Shown here piece by piece: positions 9,260-16,877 of a stretch of DNA of 46,862 nucleotides (positions within the stretch are counted from its first letter, which is position 1; each line of letters starts with the position of its first letter). The DNA lies in the NCBI GenBank assembly GCA_949289295.1, contig CASENM010000040.1:67055-113916 (forward strand). Direction: 5' to 3'. A model generated the notes under the pieces. The model saw only the letters and a list, made by a program, of their open reading frames with translations, was not told where the DNA came from and made no database searches. A program made the position numbers and the translations under genes. Origin of the DNA: an uncultured Bacteroides sp. (lineage in GTDB: Bacteria > Bacteroidota > Bacteroidia > Bacteroidales > Bacteroidaceae).

Positions 9260-11751
9260 CCTTTTCTGTTTGCTTGTTCCTGTTCTTGCTTTTTGTCTTC
9301 CTTGAGGGTGAAGTCGATGGCATCGGCCACTTTCTCGTCGGTCAGAGCCAGCTTCAGCACCTCCTTGATGTCTTTCACATAATGGAAAGTCACCCCTTCC
9401 AGATACATCGGCTGTATTTCTCCGATGTCCTTCCGGTTGTCCTCGCAGAGGATGATATCCTTGATGCCGGCTCTTTTTGCCGCCAGAATCTTCTCCTTGA
9501 TGCCGCCTACCGGGAGCACCTTGCCGCGCAAGGTGATTTCGCCGGTCATGGCCAGATTGGGCTTTACCTTGCGTTGCGTGAAGGCGGAAGCCAGTGACGT
9601 GACCATGGTGATGCCCGCCGAAGGTCCGTCTTTCGGAATGGCCCCTTCGGGCACATGGATGTGCACGTTCCAGTTCTCGAAGATATCTTCCGGAAGATTG
9701 AGGCGGCTGCTGTGTGCCTTGAGGTATTCAAGTGCCAGCATGGCCGATTCCTTCATCACCTCTCCCAGGTTGCCGGTAAGCGTGAGTTGTCCCTTACCCC
9801 GGCTCAGGCTGGTCTCCACGAAGAGAATCTCTCCGCCTACGGCAGTCCATGCCAGACCGGTCACCACTCCGGCATATTCGTTGCCCTGATACTTGTCGCG
9901 CGAGTATTCGGCGGCTCCAAGATAGTGCGGGATGTCTTTCGCCTTCAGCTCGTGCTGTTCCGTAAATTCGTTGCTGGCTATCTCAAGGGCGATTTTCCGC
10001 ATCACCTTGCTGATTTTCTTTTCCAGTTCGCGTACGCCGCTTTCGCGTGTATAGTTTTCGATGATATACTCGATGGCTCCTTTCGAGAATTTCACGTGCT
10101 CTTTCTTGAGTCCGTTCGCTTCCATTTCTTTCGGAATCAGATGGCGGCGTGCAATCTCGATTTTTTCTTCCGTGATGTATCCGCTCACTTCAATCAGCTC
10201 CATGCGGTCGAGCAGTGGGGTTGGTATCGTGGCCAGGTTGTTGGCCGTGGCGATGAACATCACTTTCGACAGGTCGTAGTCGATGTCGATGTAGTTGTCG
10301 TGGAAAGTGTTGTTCTGCTCGGGGTCGAGCACCTCAAGCATGGCCGATGACGGGTCGCCGTGGCTGTCACTGCTCAGCTTGTCGATTTCGTCGAGTATGA
10401 TGACCGGATTCGATGTCTCCGCCTTGATAAGGCTCTTGATGATACGTCCCGGCATGGCGCCGATGTAAGTCTTGCGGTGTCCGCGGATTTCGGCCTCGTC
10501 GTGCACGCCTCCCAGTGACATGCGCACATATTTTCTTTTCAGTGAAGCCGCGATGGAACGTCCCAAGGAGGTCTTTCCCACACCCGGAGGGCCGTAGAGG
10601 CAGATGATGGGCGACTTCAGGTCGCCTTTCAGCTTCAGCACTGCCAGGTGTTCCAGAATGCGCTCCTTCACCTTTTCCAGTCCGTAGTGGTCTTTGTTGA
10701 GCACTTTCTTGGCATTGGGGATGTCTATATAGTCGGTGGAATATACGTCCCATGGCAGCGAGAGCAAGGTCTGCAGATAAGTGAACTGTACGTTGTAGTC
10801 CGGCGACTGGGGGTTGACGCGCTCCAGTTTCGACACTTCACGCTCAAAGATGTCCGCCACTTCCTTTTTCCATTTCTTTGCGGCCCCCTTGTCGCGCAGT
10901 TCATCAATCTCGTCATCCTGCCCGTTCCCCAGTTCATCCTGGATGTTTTTGATCTGCTGCTGAAGGAAGTATTCGCGCTGCTGGCGGTCAATCTCCTCCC
11001 GCGTGCGCATCTGGATGTTCTGCTTGAGAGTGGCCAGCTGCACTTCCTTGTTGAGGATCTGTATCAGGCGGTACAGGCGGTCTTTCAGTGTGTTGAACTG
11101 CAGCAGTTCAAACTTGTCGTCCATGGAGAACGGGAAATTGGAGCTGATGAAATTAATCAGCATTTCGCTGTTGTCCAAGTTGTTGATGGCGAACGACGAG
11201 TCGGACGCGATGTTGCTGGACAGCTCGATGTATTTGTTGCTCAAGTCCTTGCATGTGTCAATCAGCACCTTGAACTCGTCGGATTTTTCTTCCGTCATGT
11301 CTTCTTCGATGGGAGTGACCTTCCCCTTCATGAACGGACGCATGGAAGTGACTTCATCGATATGCACTTTAGGTCCTATAGCCTGTATGACCACTGTCGT
11401 GTTGCCCGAAGGCATGTCGAAAACGCGCAGCACTTTTCCGATTACACCTGTAGGGTACAGGTCGCCGAGTTCAGGCTTGTCCACTTCGCTCTGTTTCTGT
11501 GTGGCTATCGCGATTGGCACACTGTTCTTCTGCGCAAAGTCGACAAGCTTCAGCGTGGCACGCCGGCCGATAGTGACAGGCATGACTACTGACGGGAAAA
11601 TGAACATATTCCTCAGCGTCATGATGGGGAGTGATTTCGTCAGGTCGTCCGTACTTTTATCTAGGGAAAATGTCTCTATTTCAGCCATCAACGGCATCTC
11701 TTCATTTTCTTTTTCTGTCAAATAATCATCGTTTTCTGTTCTTCTTACCAT
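9256..11751 (-). CDS. lon: ATP-dependent protease Lon
   Basis: Degrades misfolded and regulatory proteins in the cytoplasm. The 831 residues cover the full family plan. The N-terminal substrate domain begins at SLPIMTLRNMFIFPSVVMPVTIGR and is followed by a coiled-coil middle. The AAA+ module has Walker A GPPGVGKT (about 387) and Walker B VIILDEIDKL. The protease domain has the catalytic Ser in GPSAGITM (about 709) and Lys in KEKILAAKRAG (about 753). It is the first gene of lon-tgt-LptF/G. An acidic N-terminal stretch (TENDDYLTEKENEEM) precedes the conserved part, so a later start is possible. Confidence 0.97.
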   Translation of the reverse strand: MVRRTENDDYLTEKENEEMPLMAEIETFSLDKSTDDLTKSLPIMTLRNMFIFPSVVMPVTIGRRATLKLVDFAQKNSVPIAIATQKQSEVDKPELGDLYPTGVIGKVLRVFDMPSGNTTVVIQAIGPKVHIDEVTSMRPFMKGKVTPIEEDMTEEKSDEFKVLIDTCKDLSNKYIELSSNIASDSSFAINNLDNSEMLINFISSNFPFSMDDKFELLQFNTLKDRLYRLIQILNKEVQLATLKQNIQMRTREEIDRQQREYFLQQQIKNIQDELGNGQDDEIDELRDKGAAKKWKKEVADIFEREVSKLERVNPQSPDYNVQFTYLQTLLSLPWDVYSTDYIDIPNAKKVLNKDHYGLEKVKERILEHLAVLKLKGDLKSPIICLYGPPGVGKTSLGRSIAASLKRKYVRMSLGGVHDEAEIRGHRKTYIGAMPGRIIKSLIKAETSNPVIILDEIDKLSSDSHGDPSSAMLEVLDPEQNNTFHDNYIDIDYDLSKVMFIATANNLATIPTPLLDRMELIEVSGYITEEKIEIARRHLIPKEMEANGLKKEHVKFSKGAIEYIIENYTRESGVRELEKKISKVMRKIALEIASNEFTEQHELKAKDIPHYLGAAEYSRDKYQGNEYAGVVTGLAWTAVGGEILFVETSLSRGKGQLTLTGNLGEVMKESAMLALEYLKAHSSRLNLPEDIFENWNVHIHVPEGAIPKDGPSAGITMVTSLASAFTQRKVKPNLAMTGEITLRGKVLPVGGIKEKILAAKRAGIKDIILCEDNRKDIGEIQPMYLEGVTFHYVKDIKEVLKLALTDEKVADAIDFTLKEDKKQEQEQANRKG

Positions 11752-11804
11752 AACTTTGTTTCTATATGCTTAAATGAGAAGCTGGTTCGTGTTCAAAAAC
11801 GGCA

Positions 11805-11812
11805 CAAAGTTA
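11805..11812 (-). promoter_or_regulatory. -7 promoter element for the lon operon
   Basis: The minus strand reads TAACTTTG, an exact TAnnTTTG match, 53 bases before the lon ATG. Transcription would start near 11798 with a leader of about 45 bases. The -33 side is only T-rich. Confidence 0.55.
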
Positions 11813-11910
11813 ATCATTCCACTTTGAATACGGAAAAAACTATCTGCCAAATACATATTAATAAAAATAAATAAAGGGGAGAATTGTGGAGAAGTGCCGC
11901 GGTTTTTCTC

Positions 11911-11918
11911 TAATTTTG
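11911..11918 (+). promoter_or_regulatory. -7 promoter element for the tRNA methyltransferase gene
   Basis: TAATTTTG matches TAnnTTTG and lies 17 bases before the ATG at 11936. A weak TTGT lies at 11884. This site rules out the upstream in-frame ATG at 11894, which would precede the transcript. Confidence 0.55.
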
Positions 11919-11935
11919 CCGGAAAAAACAGCATT

Positions 11936-12649
11936 ATGCCCAATCCTTATTTCAAATTCAAACAATTTACCGTGTATCATGACAAGTGTGCTATGAAAGT
12001 GGGGACCGACGGTGCGCTGCTCGGGGCATGGGCCGACGTGGCCCGTTCGGAACGGATTCTCGATATCGGGACGGGAAGCGGCCTGGTGGCGTTGATGGTG
12101 GCTCAGCGTTGCGGTGCGGAAATCGTGGCTGTCGACGTGGATGCCGGTGCGGTGGAGCAGGCACGGGAAAATGTGGAGCGGTCGCCGTGGAAGGGGCGTA
12201 TCCGTGTGGAGCAGGCTGATGCCCGGCACTTGCCCGATGCCTGGACCGGGCGTTTTGATACGGTCGTGTCGAATCCGCCTTATTTTGTGGAAGACGTGAA
12301 GTCGCCTTTCAGCGGGCGGAATCAGGCCCGTCATGCGGACGCGCTGGATGCGGTGTCTTTGCTGGAAAGTGTGTGCAGGGTGCTTTCGGCCGGCGGCACG
12401 TTTTCGGTTGTCCTGCCGGCAGAGTCGGCGTCCGGATTCGTCGCGTCGGCCATGAGGCGGCAGCTGAGCCTGAAGCGTCAGGTATGGGTGCATACCAAAT
12501 CGGGGCTTCCTCCGAAGAGGGTGCTCATGGAGTTTTCCTCCGCTCCGGTCCGGCAGACGGCGGTCGGCCGTCTGGTCATTGAGGAAAGGCCGCGTGAGTA
12601 CAGTCCGGAGTTTGCCGAACTTCTCCGGCCCTACTATCTTGCGCTGTAG
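11936..12649 (+). CDS. trmN: tRNA1(Val) (adenine-37-N6)-methyltransferase
   Basis: SAM-dependent methyltransferase of the YfiC/TrmN6 family, which makes m6A37 in tRNA-Val; 237 residues from the ATG at 11936. Family features are FKFKQFTVYHDKCAMKVGTDGALLGAWA at the N-terminus, the SAM-binding DIGTGSGLVAL, an acidic residue in VAVDVDAG, and the amino-methyltransferase signature SNPPYF. The LPPKRVLMEF segment near the C-terminus is also typical. It is a single gene with its own promoter. Its stop lies only four bases from the stop of the convergent lipid kinase. Confidence 0.9.
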   Translation: MPNPYFKFKQFTVYHDKCAMKVGTDGALLGAWADVARSERILDIGTGSGLVALMVAQRCGAEIVAVDVDAGAVEQARENVERSPWKGRIRVEQADARHLPDAWTGRFDTVVSNPPYFVEDVKSPFSGRNQARHADALDAVSLLESVCRVLSAGGTFSVVLPAESASGFVASAMRRQLSLKRQVWVHTKSGLPPKRVLMEFSSAPVRQTAVGRLVIEERPREYSPEFAELLRPYYLAL

Positions 12650-12653
12650 CCTG

Positions 12654-13688
12654 TCATTTCTTTGCCAACCGCCTCAATATCTGCTGGTTGAGCGTGAGCA
12701 ACTGTCTGTGCCGGTCGGCAATGGTGGCCGTCAGCGGACGCCGGCCGATGAAGTCAGTGAAGTGCTGCAGGATGTTCAGCGGCGGGGCAGAGGTGCGGTG
12801 CGGACGGACAGGCGCGATGACATTCAGTCCCTGGTGGACGATTTCCACTTTCAGGTCTTTTCCCCCCATGGTGGGGTCGCCGTCGAAATGGAAGACCCCC
12901 TCGTGCGAGCGGTGGATGACGATGCTCTTGTCCTTCATGGTCTTGATCCGGCTGTTCTGGTCGATTGTCTTGTTGAACAGCTGGAACGAAAGCGAGGGGA
13001 CATCAAGCACGGTGAACGGTTCGAGCACGGTGATGTCCATCATCCCGTCGGTCAGCGAAGCCTGGGGGGCGATATAGGCATTGTTCCCGTATTGCGAAGC
13101 GTTGGCGCAGGCTATCAGGAAGGCTTTGTAGTGTATAGTTCCGGAAGAGTTTTCTATCTCATACGTCTCCGGCTTGTAGTTCAGGCTTTCATGAAGCGTA
13201 TTCTCCAGATAAGTCAGCAGTCCCCTTCTCCCTGAGTCGGCGAATTTCAGACTGATGAAGGCGTCGAATCCCACCCCGCAGGTGCAGAAGAACGGATGCC
13301 CGTCGATGATTCCGTAGTCGATAGTCTTGCGGAAACTGTCGTTGATGACGTGGATGGCCCCTTTCGGGTCCATGGGGATATGCAGGTGGCGCGCCAGTCC
13401 GTTGCCCGAGCCGCACGGAATGATGCCGAGGCTTGTGCCCGTATGTACGAGCGAGCGGCCGATTTCGTTGATTGTGCCGTCGCCTCCGATGGCTATCACG
13501 GCATCAGCTCCCCCACGTGCGGCTTCGGCCGCTATTTCCGACGCATGTCCGGCATATTCTGTCTTCCGCACGGAAAAATCAAACTTGGATTTGTCCAGCA
13601 GTTCGTCAATCAGTCTGACAATGACATCCTTGCTGTGTGTCCCCGAGATGGGGTTGACTATAAATATGATCTGTTTTTTCTTCTCCAT
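12654..13688 (-). CDS. Diacylglycerol/lipid kinase (YegS/DgkB type)
   Basis: Predicted ATP-dependent lipid kinase of the DAGK-catalytic family, 344 residues from the ATG at 13688 (MEKKKQIIFIVNPISG). A longer frame to 13829 would run through the promoter region and carries an Asn/Lys-rich non-family extension. The key motifs are the phosphate loop NPISGTHSKD, the nucleotide-binding GGDGTINEIG and GSGNGLARHL. The C-terminal beta-sandwich has DGMMDITVLEPF and FHFDGDPT. It is divergent from serine palmitoyltransferase, so a sphingoid base or ceramide-type lipid is a reasonable substrate guess. Diacylglycerol is equally possible. Confidence 0.88.
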   Translation of the reverse strand: MEKKKQIIFIVNPISGTHSKDVIVRLIDELLDKSKFDFSVRKTEYAGHASEIAAEAARGGADAVIAIGGDGTINEIGRSLVHTGTSLGIIPCGSGNGLARHLHIPMDPKGAIHVINDSFRKTIDYGIIDGHPFFCTCGVGFDAFISLKFADSGRRGLLTYLENTLHESLNYKPETYEIENSSGTIHYKAFLIACANASQYGNNAYIAPQASLTDGMMDITVLEPFTVLDVPSLSFQLFNKTIDQNSRIKTMKDKSIVIHRSHEGVFHFDGDPTMGGKDLKVEIVHQGLNVIAPVRPHRTSAPPLNILQHFTDFIGRRPLTATIADRHRQLLTLNQQILRRLAKK

Positions 13689-13714
13689 TCTTTCGGGTCC
13701 ATGATTTGGGCGCA

Positions 13715-13722
13715 CAAAAATA
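13715..13722 (-). promoter_or_regulatory. -7 promoter element for the lipid kinase
   Basis: The minus strand reads TATTTTTG (TAnnTTTG), 27 bases before the ATG at 13688. No good -33 element was seen. Confidence 0.45.
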
Positions 13723-13789
13723 ACATTATATCCTGTATGATTGTTCTGTTTGCGGCTATAATTGTGTCGGGACGCATTTTTTTTGGGGC

Positions 13790-13824
13790 TTTGATGAAAC
13801 GGATTCGATAATTTATTATCTTTG
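13790..13824 (+). promoter_or_regulatory. Promoter of serine palmitoyltransferase
   Basis: A TATCTTTG -7 element lies at 13817-13824, with TTTG at 13790-13793 (23-base spacing, a little long). The leader to the ATG at 13923 would be about 90 bases, longer than usual here. Confidence 0.5.
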
Positions 13825-13922
13825 CGCATTCTTTTGCGAATTAAGCAGATAAAGACAGAAACGAGAATAACTATTTATATAAATGTAAGCCCAGGGTTAT
13901 CCTGCTTGTTTATTATTGGAAT

Positions 13923-15110
13923 ATGGGATTATTACAGGAAAAACTAAGTAAATTCAGACTGCCTCAGATGTATATGGAAAGAGGCGTTTACCCTTATTTC
14001 CGTGAAATTGACAGCGCTCAGAACACGGAAGTGATGATGGATGGGAAGAAGGTGTTGATGTTCGGTTCCAATTCGTATATGGGATTGACTTATGACCAGC
14101 GGATTATCGACGCGGCGATTGAAGCTACACGCAAATACGGTACGGGATGTGCGGGTTCGCGTCTGCTGAACGGTACGCTCGACATTCATGTGGAGCTGGA
14201 GAAGGAACTGGCCGAATTTGTAGGCAAGGATGAAGCGCTTTGCTTCTCGACCGGGTTTACGGTCAATGAGGGGGTGATTCCTCAGCTCGTGGGCCGCGGC
14301 GACTACATCATCTGCGATGACCGTGACCATGCCTCTATCGTGGACGGACGCCGTCTTTCTTTCGCCACTCAGCTGAAATATAAGCACAACGATATGGAAG
14401 CGCTTGAAAAGGAACTCCAGAAGTGTGAGCCGGAGGCCATCAAGCTGATTGTGGTGGACAGTGTGTTCTCCATGGAGGGCGACCTGGCCAATCTTCCGGA
14501 AATCATCCGCCTGAAAAAGAAATATAACGCAACTGTATATGTAGACGAAGCCCACGGTCTCGGAGTGTTCGGACGCAACGGACGCGGCGTGTGCGACCAT
14601 TTCGGACTGACTGACGAGGTGGACGTCATTATGGGAACCTTCAGCAAGTCGCTCGCTTCCATCGGAGGATTTGTGGCCAGCGACAAGGATACCATCAACT
14701 GGCTGCGTCACAATGCCCGTTCGTATATATTCCAGGCCAGCAACACGCCGGCGGCTACAGCGGCGGCACGCGAGGCTCTTCATATCATCCGCACCGAACC
14801 GCAGCGCCAGAAGAATCTGTGGGACATCACCAACTATGCGCTGAAGTGTTTCCGTGAAGCCGGATTTGAAATCGGTGACACGGAAAGTCCGATCATTCCG
14901 CTTTATGTGCGCGACACGGACAAGACATTCGAGGTGACCAAGCTGGCTTTCGACGAAGGGGTGTTCATCAATCCGGTGATTCCGCCTGCCTGCGCTCCGC
15001 AGGATACGCTCGTGCGCTTCGCGCTGATGGCCACGCATACGAAAGAACAGATTGACTTTGCCATTGAAAAGCTGATAAAATGTTTCAGACAGCTTGACCT
15101 GCTGAAGTAA
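13923..15110 (+). CDS. spt: Serine palmitoyltransferase
   Basis: PLP enzyme that condenses serine with a fatty acyl-CoA, the first step of sphingolipid synthesis in Bacteroides. The 395 residues match the alpha-oxoamine synthase fold: SNSYMGLTYDQRI, the substrate-entry GTGCAGSRLLNGT, the cofactor-stacking His in DRDHASIVDG, DEAHGLGVFG, and the PLP-binding Lys in GTFSKSLASIGG. Relatives are glycine C-acetyltransferase (Kbl) and BioF. I prefer Spt because the N-terminal 40 residues (RLPQMYMERGVYPYFREID) and length fit the Bacteroides enzyme and a lipid kinase gene is divergent to it. A strong terminator follows. Confidence 0.85.
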   Translation: MGLLQEKLSKFRLPQMYMERGVYPYFREIDSAQNTEVMMDGKKVLMFGSNSYMGLTYDQRIIDAAIEATRKYGTGCAGSRLLNGTLDIHVELEKELAEFVGKDEALCFSTGFTVNEGVIPQLVGRGDYIICDDRDHASIVDGRRLSFATQLKYKHNDMEALEKELQKCEPEAIKLIVVDSVFSMEGDLANLPEIIRLKKKYNATVYVDEAHGLGVFGRNGRGVCDHFGLTDEVDVIMGTFSKSLASIGGFVASDKDTINWLRHNARSYIFQASNTPAATAAAREALHIIRTEPQRQKNLWDITNYALKCFREAGFEIGDTESPIIPLYVRDTDKTFEVTKLAFDEGVFINPVIPPACAPQDTLVRFALMATHTKEQIDFAIEKLIKCFRQLDLLK

Positions 15111-15132
15111 AGACGCTTTCACGATAACAGAT

Positions 15133-15211
15133 GCAGAGGCACGGAAACGCAGAGCTCTATCTTGTCCGGCTGACAGGAGTCTCCAGGTTTCCGTGCCTCT
15201 GCCTTTTTGTT
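15133..15211 (+). terminator. Terminator after serine palmitoyltransferase
   Basis: A perfect 16-bp inverted repeat (GCAGAGGCACGGAAAC at 15133-15148 and its complement at 15187-15202) encloses a 38-base loop and is followed by CTTTTTGTTT. Confidence 0.75.
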
Positions 15212-15247
15212 TCCCTACAAATGAAAAACACTTAATACTATACAGCT

Positions 15248-15781
15248 ATGATTCTGAATGAAAGAGACAACCGTCATGAACAGGTGCTGCAGGTGGCTCA
15301 GGAAATGATGACGGCCGCCCGCACGGCACCGAAAGCGAAAGGTGTGGACATCATCGAAGTGGCGATGGTGACCGAAAGCAATATACGTATCCTTTCTGAC
15401 ACGATGAAGCAGATGTATGAGGAAAACGGCTTCAAGTTTTTTCTGCGCGATGCCGACAACATCCTTCAGGCAGAATGCATCCTCCTGATCGGCACTCACG
15501 GACATCCGCACGGGATGAACTGCGGACATTGCGGTTTCGAGACTTGCGGCGAGCGGTTCGAGGGAGTGCCGTGCGCCATCAACTCGGTGGATGTGGGCAT
15601 TGCCATCGGCTCAGCCTGTTCGGTGGCGGCCGACCATCGGGTGGACACCCGTGTCATGTTCTCGGCCGGACTGGCCGCCCAACAGCTGGACTGGCTGGAC
15701 GGATGCACGCAGGTGTATGCCATCCCGGTGAGTGCATCGTCCAAGAATCCGTTTTTCGACCGCAAGCCTAAGACAGAATGA
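15248..15781 (+). CDS. DUF2148 Cys-rich (ferredoxin-like) protein
   Basis: A 177-residue protein of the DUF2148 family, often described as ferredoxin-domain proteins. The N-terminal part (AQEMMTAARTAPKAKGVD) is family-typical. The Cys cluster CGHCGFETCGER, with further Cys in VPCAIN and GSACSVAADH, could bind an Fe-S cluster. The function is unknown. The gene stands alone behind the spt terminator, and its last 14 bases overlap the end of the convergent HAD gene. The start at 15248 is the only good ATG. Confidence 0.85.
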   Translation: MILNERDNRHEQVLQVAQEMMTAARTAPKAKGVDIIEVAMVTESNIRILSDTMKQMYEENGFKFFLRDADNILQAECILLIGTHGHPHGMNCGHCGFETCGERFEGVPCAINSVDVGIAIGSACSVAADHRVDTRVMFSAGLAAQQLDWLDGCTQVYAIPVSASSKNPFFDRKPKTE

Positions 15782-16577
15782 ATTTCTCCACCGCGTGGGC
15801 CACGCCGTCTTCATCGTTCGACAGGGTGATGAAGTCGGCGCTTTCTTTTACCACATCCTGTGCGTTGGCCATGGCTATGCCCATTCCCGCAAATTCCACC
15901 ATCGAGCGGTCGTTGAACCCGTCGCCTGCAGCCATCAGCTCTTCACGCTTCAGGCCCAGTTCTTCCAGCAGGACGGAGAGCGAACGCGCCTTGTCGATGC
16001 CCTTCGGCACAAGTTCCAGAAAATAGGGCTCCGAGCGGAACACGCCCATCCGGTCTTCCAGATGTCCGTACATCTCTTTTTCCAGCACGGCCAGCCGGGT
16101 AGGCTCCCCTACAATCAGGCATTTGGCAATGGGATGTTTCACCGCTTCCAGAAAATTGTCCACTTTCTTGATTTTCATTACGTTGAGCAACGCCTCTTTC
16201 AGCACATACTCGTCGTCGGGCTTCTCGGTGAGCACATATTCGTTTTCGTAGGTCACGATGGCGAAGTCGTTTTTCCTTGCACATTCGTAGAGGTAGGGGA
16301 GCACATCGTGGTCAAGCAGGTTCTTGTACATGATTTCGTGCGTGCGCCAGTTGATGATCTCCCCGCCGTTGTAGGCCAGGATGTATCCCCCGAACCTGTC
16401 CAGTTGGAGCGCATCGGCCAGCGGTGCGACGCCGTAGGTGGGCCGTCCCGATGCCAGGATGATTTTCAGCCCTTTTTCCTGTGCCCTGATCAGCGTGTCA
16501 CGGGTATGGGCGGTGATTTCTTTTTTCGAGTTGGTGAGCGTTCCGTCAAGGTCGAGTGCTAAAAGTTTGTATTCCAT
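15768..16577 (-). CDS. Cof-type HAD-IIB family phosphatase
   Basis: Sugar- or nucleotide-phosphate phosphatase of the Cof/YidA group, 269 residues. HAD motif I is LDLDGTLTNSKK (Asp 9/11). Motif II is ASGRP. A type IIB cap domain follows (about 85-190). Motifs III/IV include the Lys of GIDKAR and GDGFNDRSMVEFAGMGIAMANA. The substrate cannot be assigned. Its upstream region holds a possible promoter at 16755 and a cluster of UUCG-loop palindromes that would lie in its 5' leader. The last 14 bases overlap the convergent DUF2148 gene. Confidence 0.92.
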   Translation of the reverse strand: MEYKLLALDLDGTLTNSKKEITAHTRDTLIRAQEKGLKIILASGRPTYGVAPLADALQLDRFGGYILAYNGGEIINWRTHEIMYKNLLDHDVLPYLYECARKNDFAIVTYENEYVLTEKPDDEYVLKEALLNVMKIKKVDNFLEAVKHPIAKCLIVGEPTRLAVLEKEMYGHLEDRMGVFRSEPYFLELVPKGIDKARSLSVLLEELGLKREELMAAGDGFNDRSMVEFAGMGIAMANAQDVVKESADFITLSNDEDGVAHAVEKFILS

Positions 16578-16643
16578 GTTTTCTTCCGTTTGTTAGATTG
16601 TTAGTCGGCCTGCTTTCCGGCCTGTCGGAGAAAGGCATCCGCA

Positions 16644-16705
16644 AAAACGTTTCGGCGTTCGGGTCAAAACGCTTCGGCGTTTTATTTCAAACGCCGAAGC
16701 GTTTT
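16644..16705. repeat. Cluster of three UUCG-loop palindromes
   Basis: Three related 16-18 base units: AAAACGTTTCGGCGTT (16644-16659), AAAACGCTTCGGCGTTTT (16666-16683) and AAACGCCGAAGCGTTTT (16689-16705). The second is a perfect 7-bp stem with a TTCG loop. The second and third also form a perfect 17-bp inverted repeat around a 6-base loop. The same units recur at 34083-34144. The cluster sits between divergent genes, so it is not an ordinary terminator of either. Confidence 0.85.
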
Positions 16706-16754
16706 CCGGAAACATCTCCTTTTTTTGTGGAATGAATCTTTCCGTATTCCGGTA

Positions 16755-16762
16755 CAAAAATA
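16755..16762 (-). promoter_or_regulatory. Possible -7 element for the HAD gene
   Basis: The minus strand reads TATTTTTG (TAnnTTTG). Transcription from here would give a leader of about 170 bases that includes the palindrome cluster. The region is AT-rich, so a chance match is possible. Confidence 0.35.
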
Positions 16763-16824
16763 ATGCAAAAAAGGAAATCTTGGGTATGTTTTGAGCAAAT
16801 TGCCGGAAAAATTGCACCAACGGG

Positions 16825-16856
16825 CTTGTTAAGCCGGGATATGATTGCTATATTTG
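16825..16856 (+). promoter_or_regulatory. Promoter of the TIR-Sel1 gene
   Basis: CTTG at 16825-16828, then 20 bases, then TATATTTG at 16849-16856 (exact TAnnTTTG), 21 bases before the ATG. Spacing and elements fit the Bacteroidetes housekeeping promoter. Confidence 0.6.
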
Positions 16857-16877
16857 TAGACAAACATCTGAGGGAAT

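Noticed and set aside
10648-11592. 314-codon plus-strand open frame
   Set aside because: Antisense to lon, low-complexity His/Val-rich product without any family motif; lon is unmistakable.
13688-13829. N-terminal extension of the lipid kinase
   Set aside because: Covers the promoter region and carries no family sequence.
13944-15122. 392-codon minus-strand open frame
   Set aside because: Shadow of serine palmitoyltransferase; antisense of a GC-rich conserved gene.
16578-16877. A tRNA or small RNA gene in the palindrome region
   Set aside because: The hairpins are short repeats with UUCG loops; no cloverleaf or conserved tRNA boxes.
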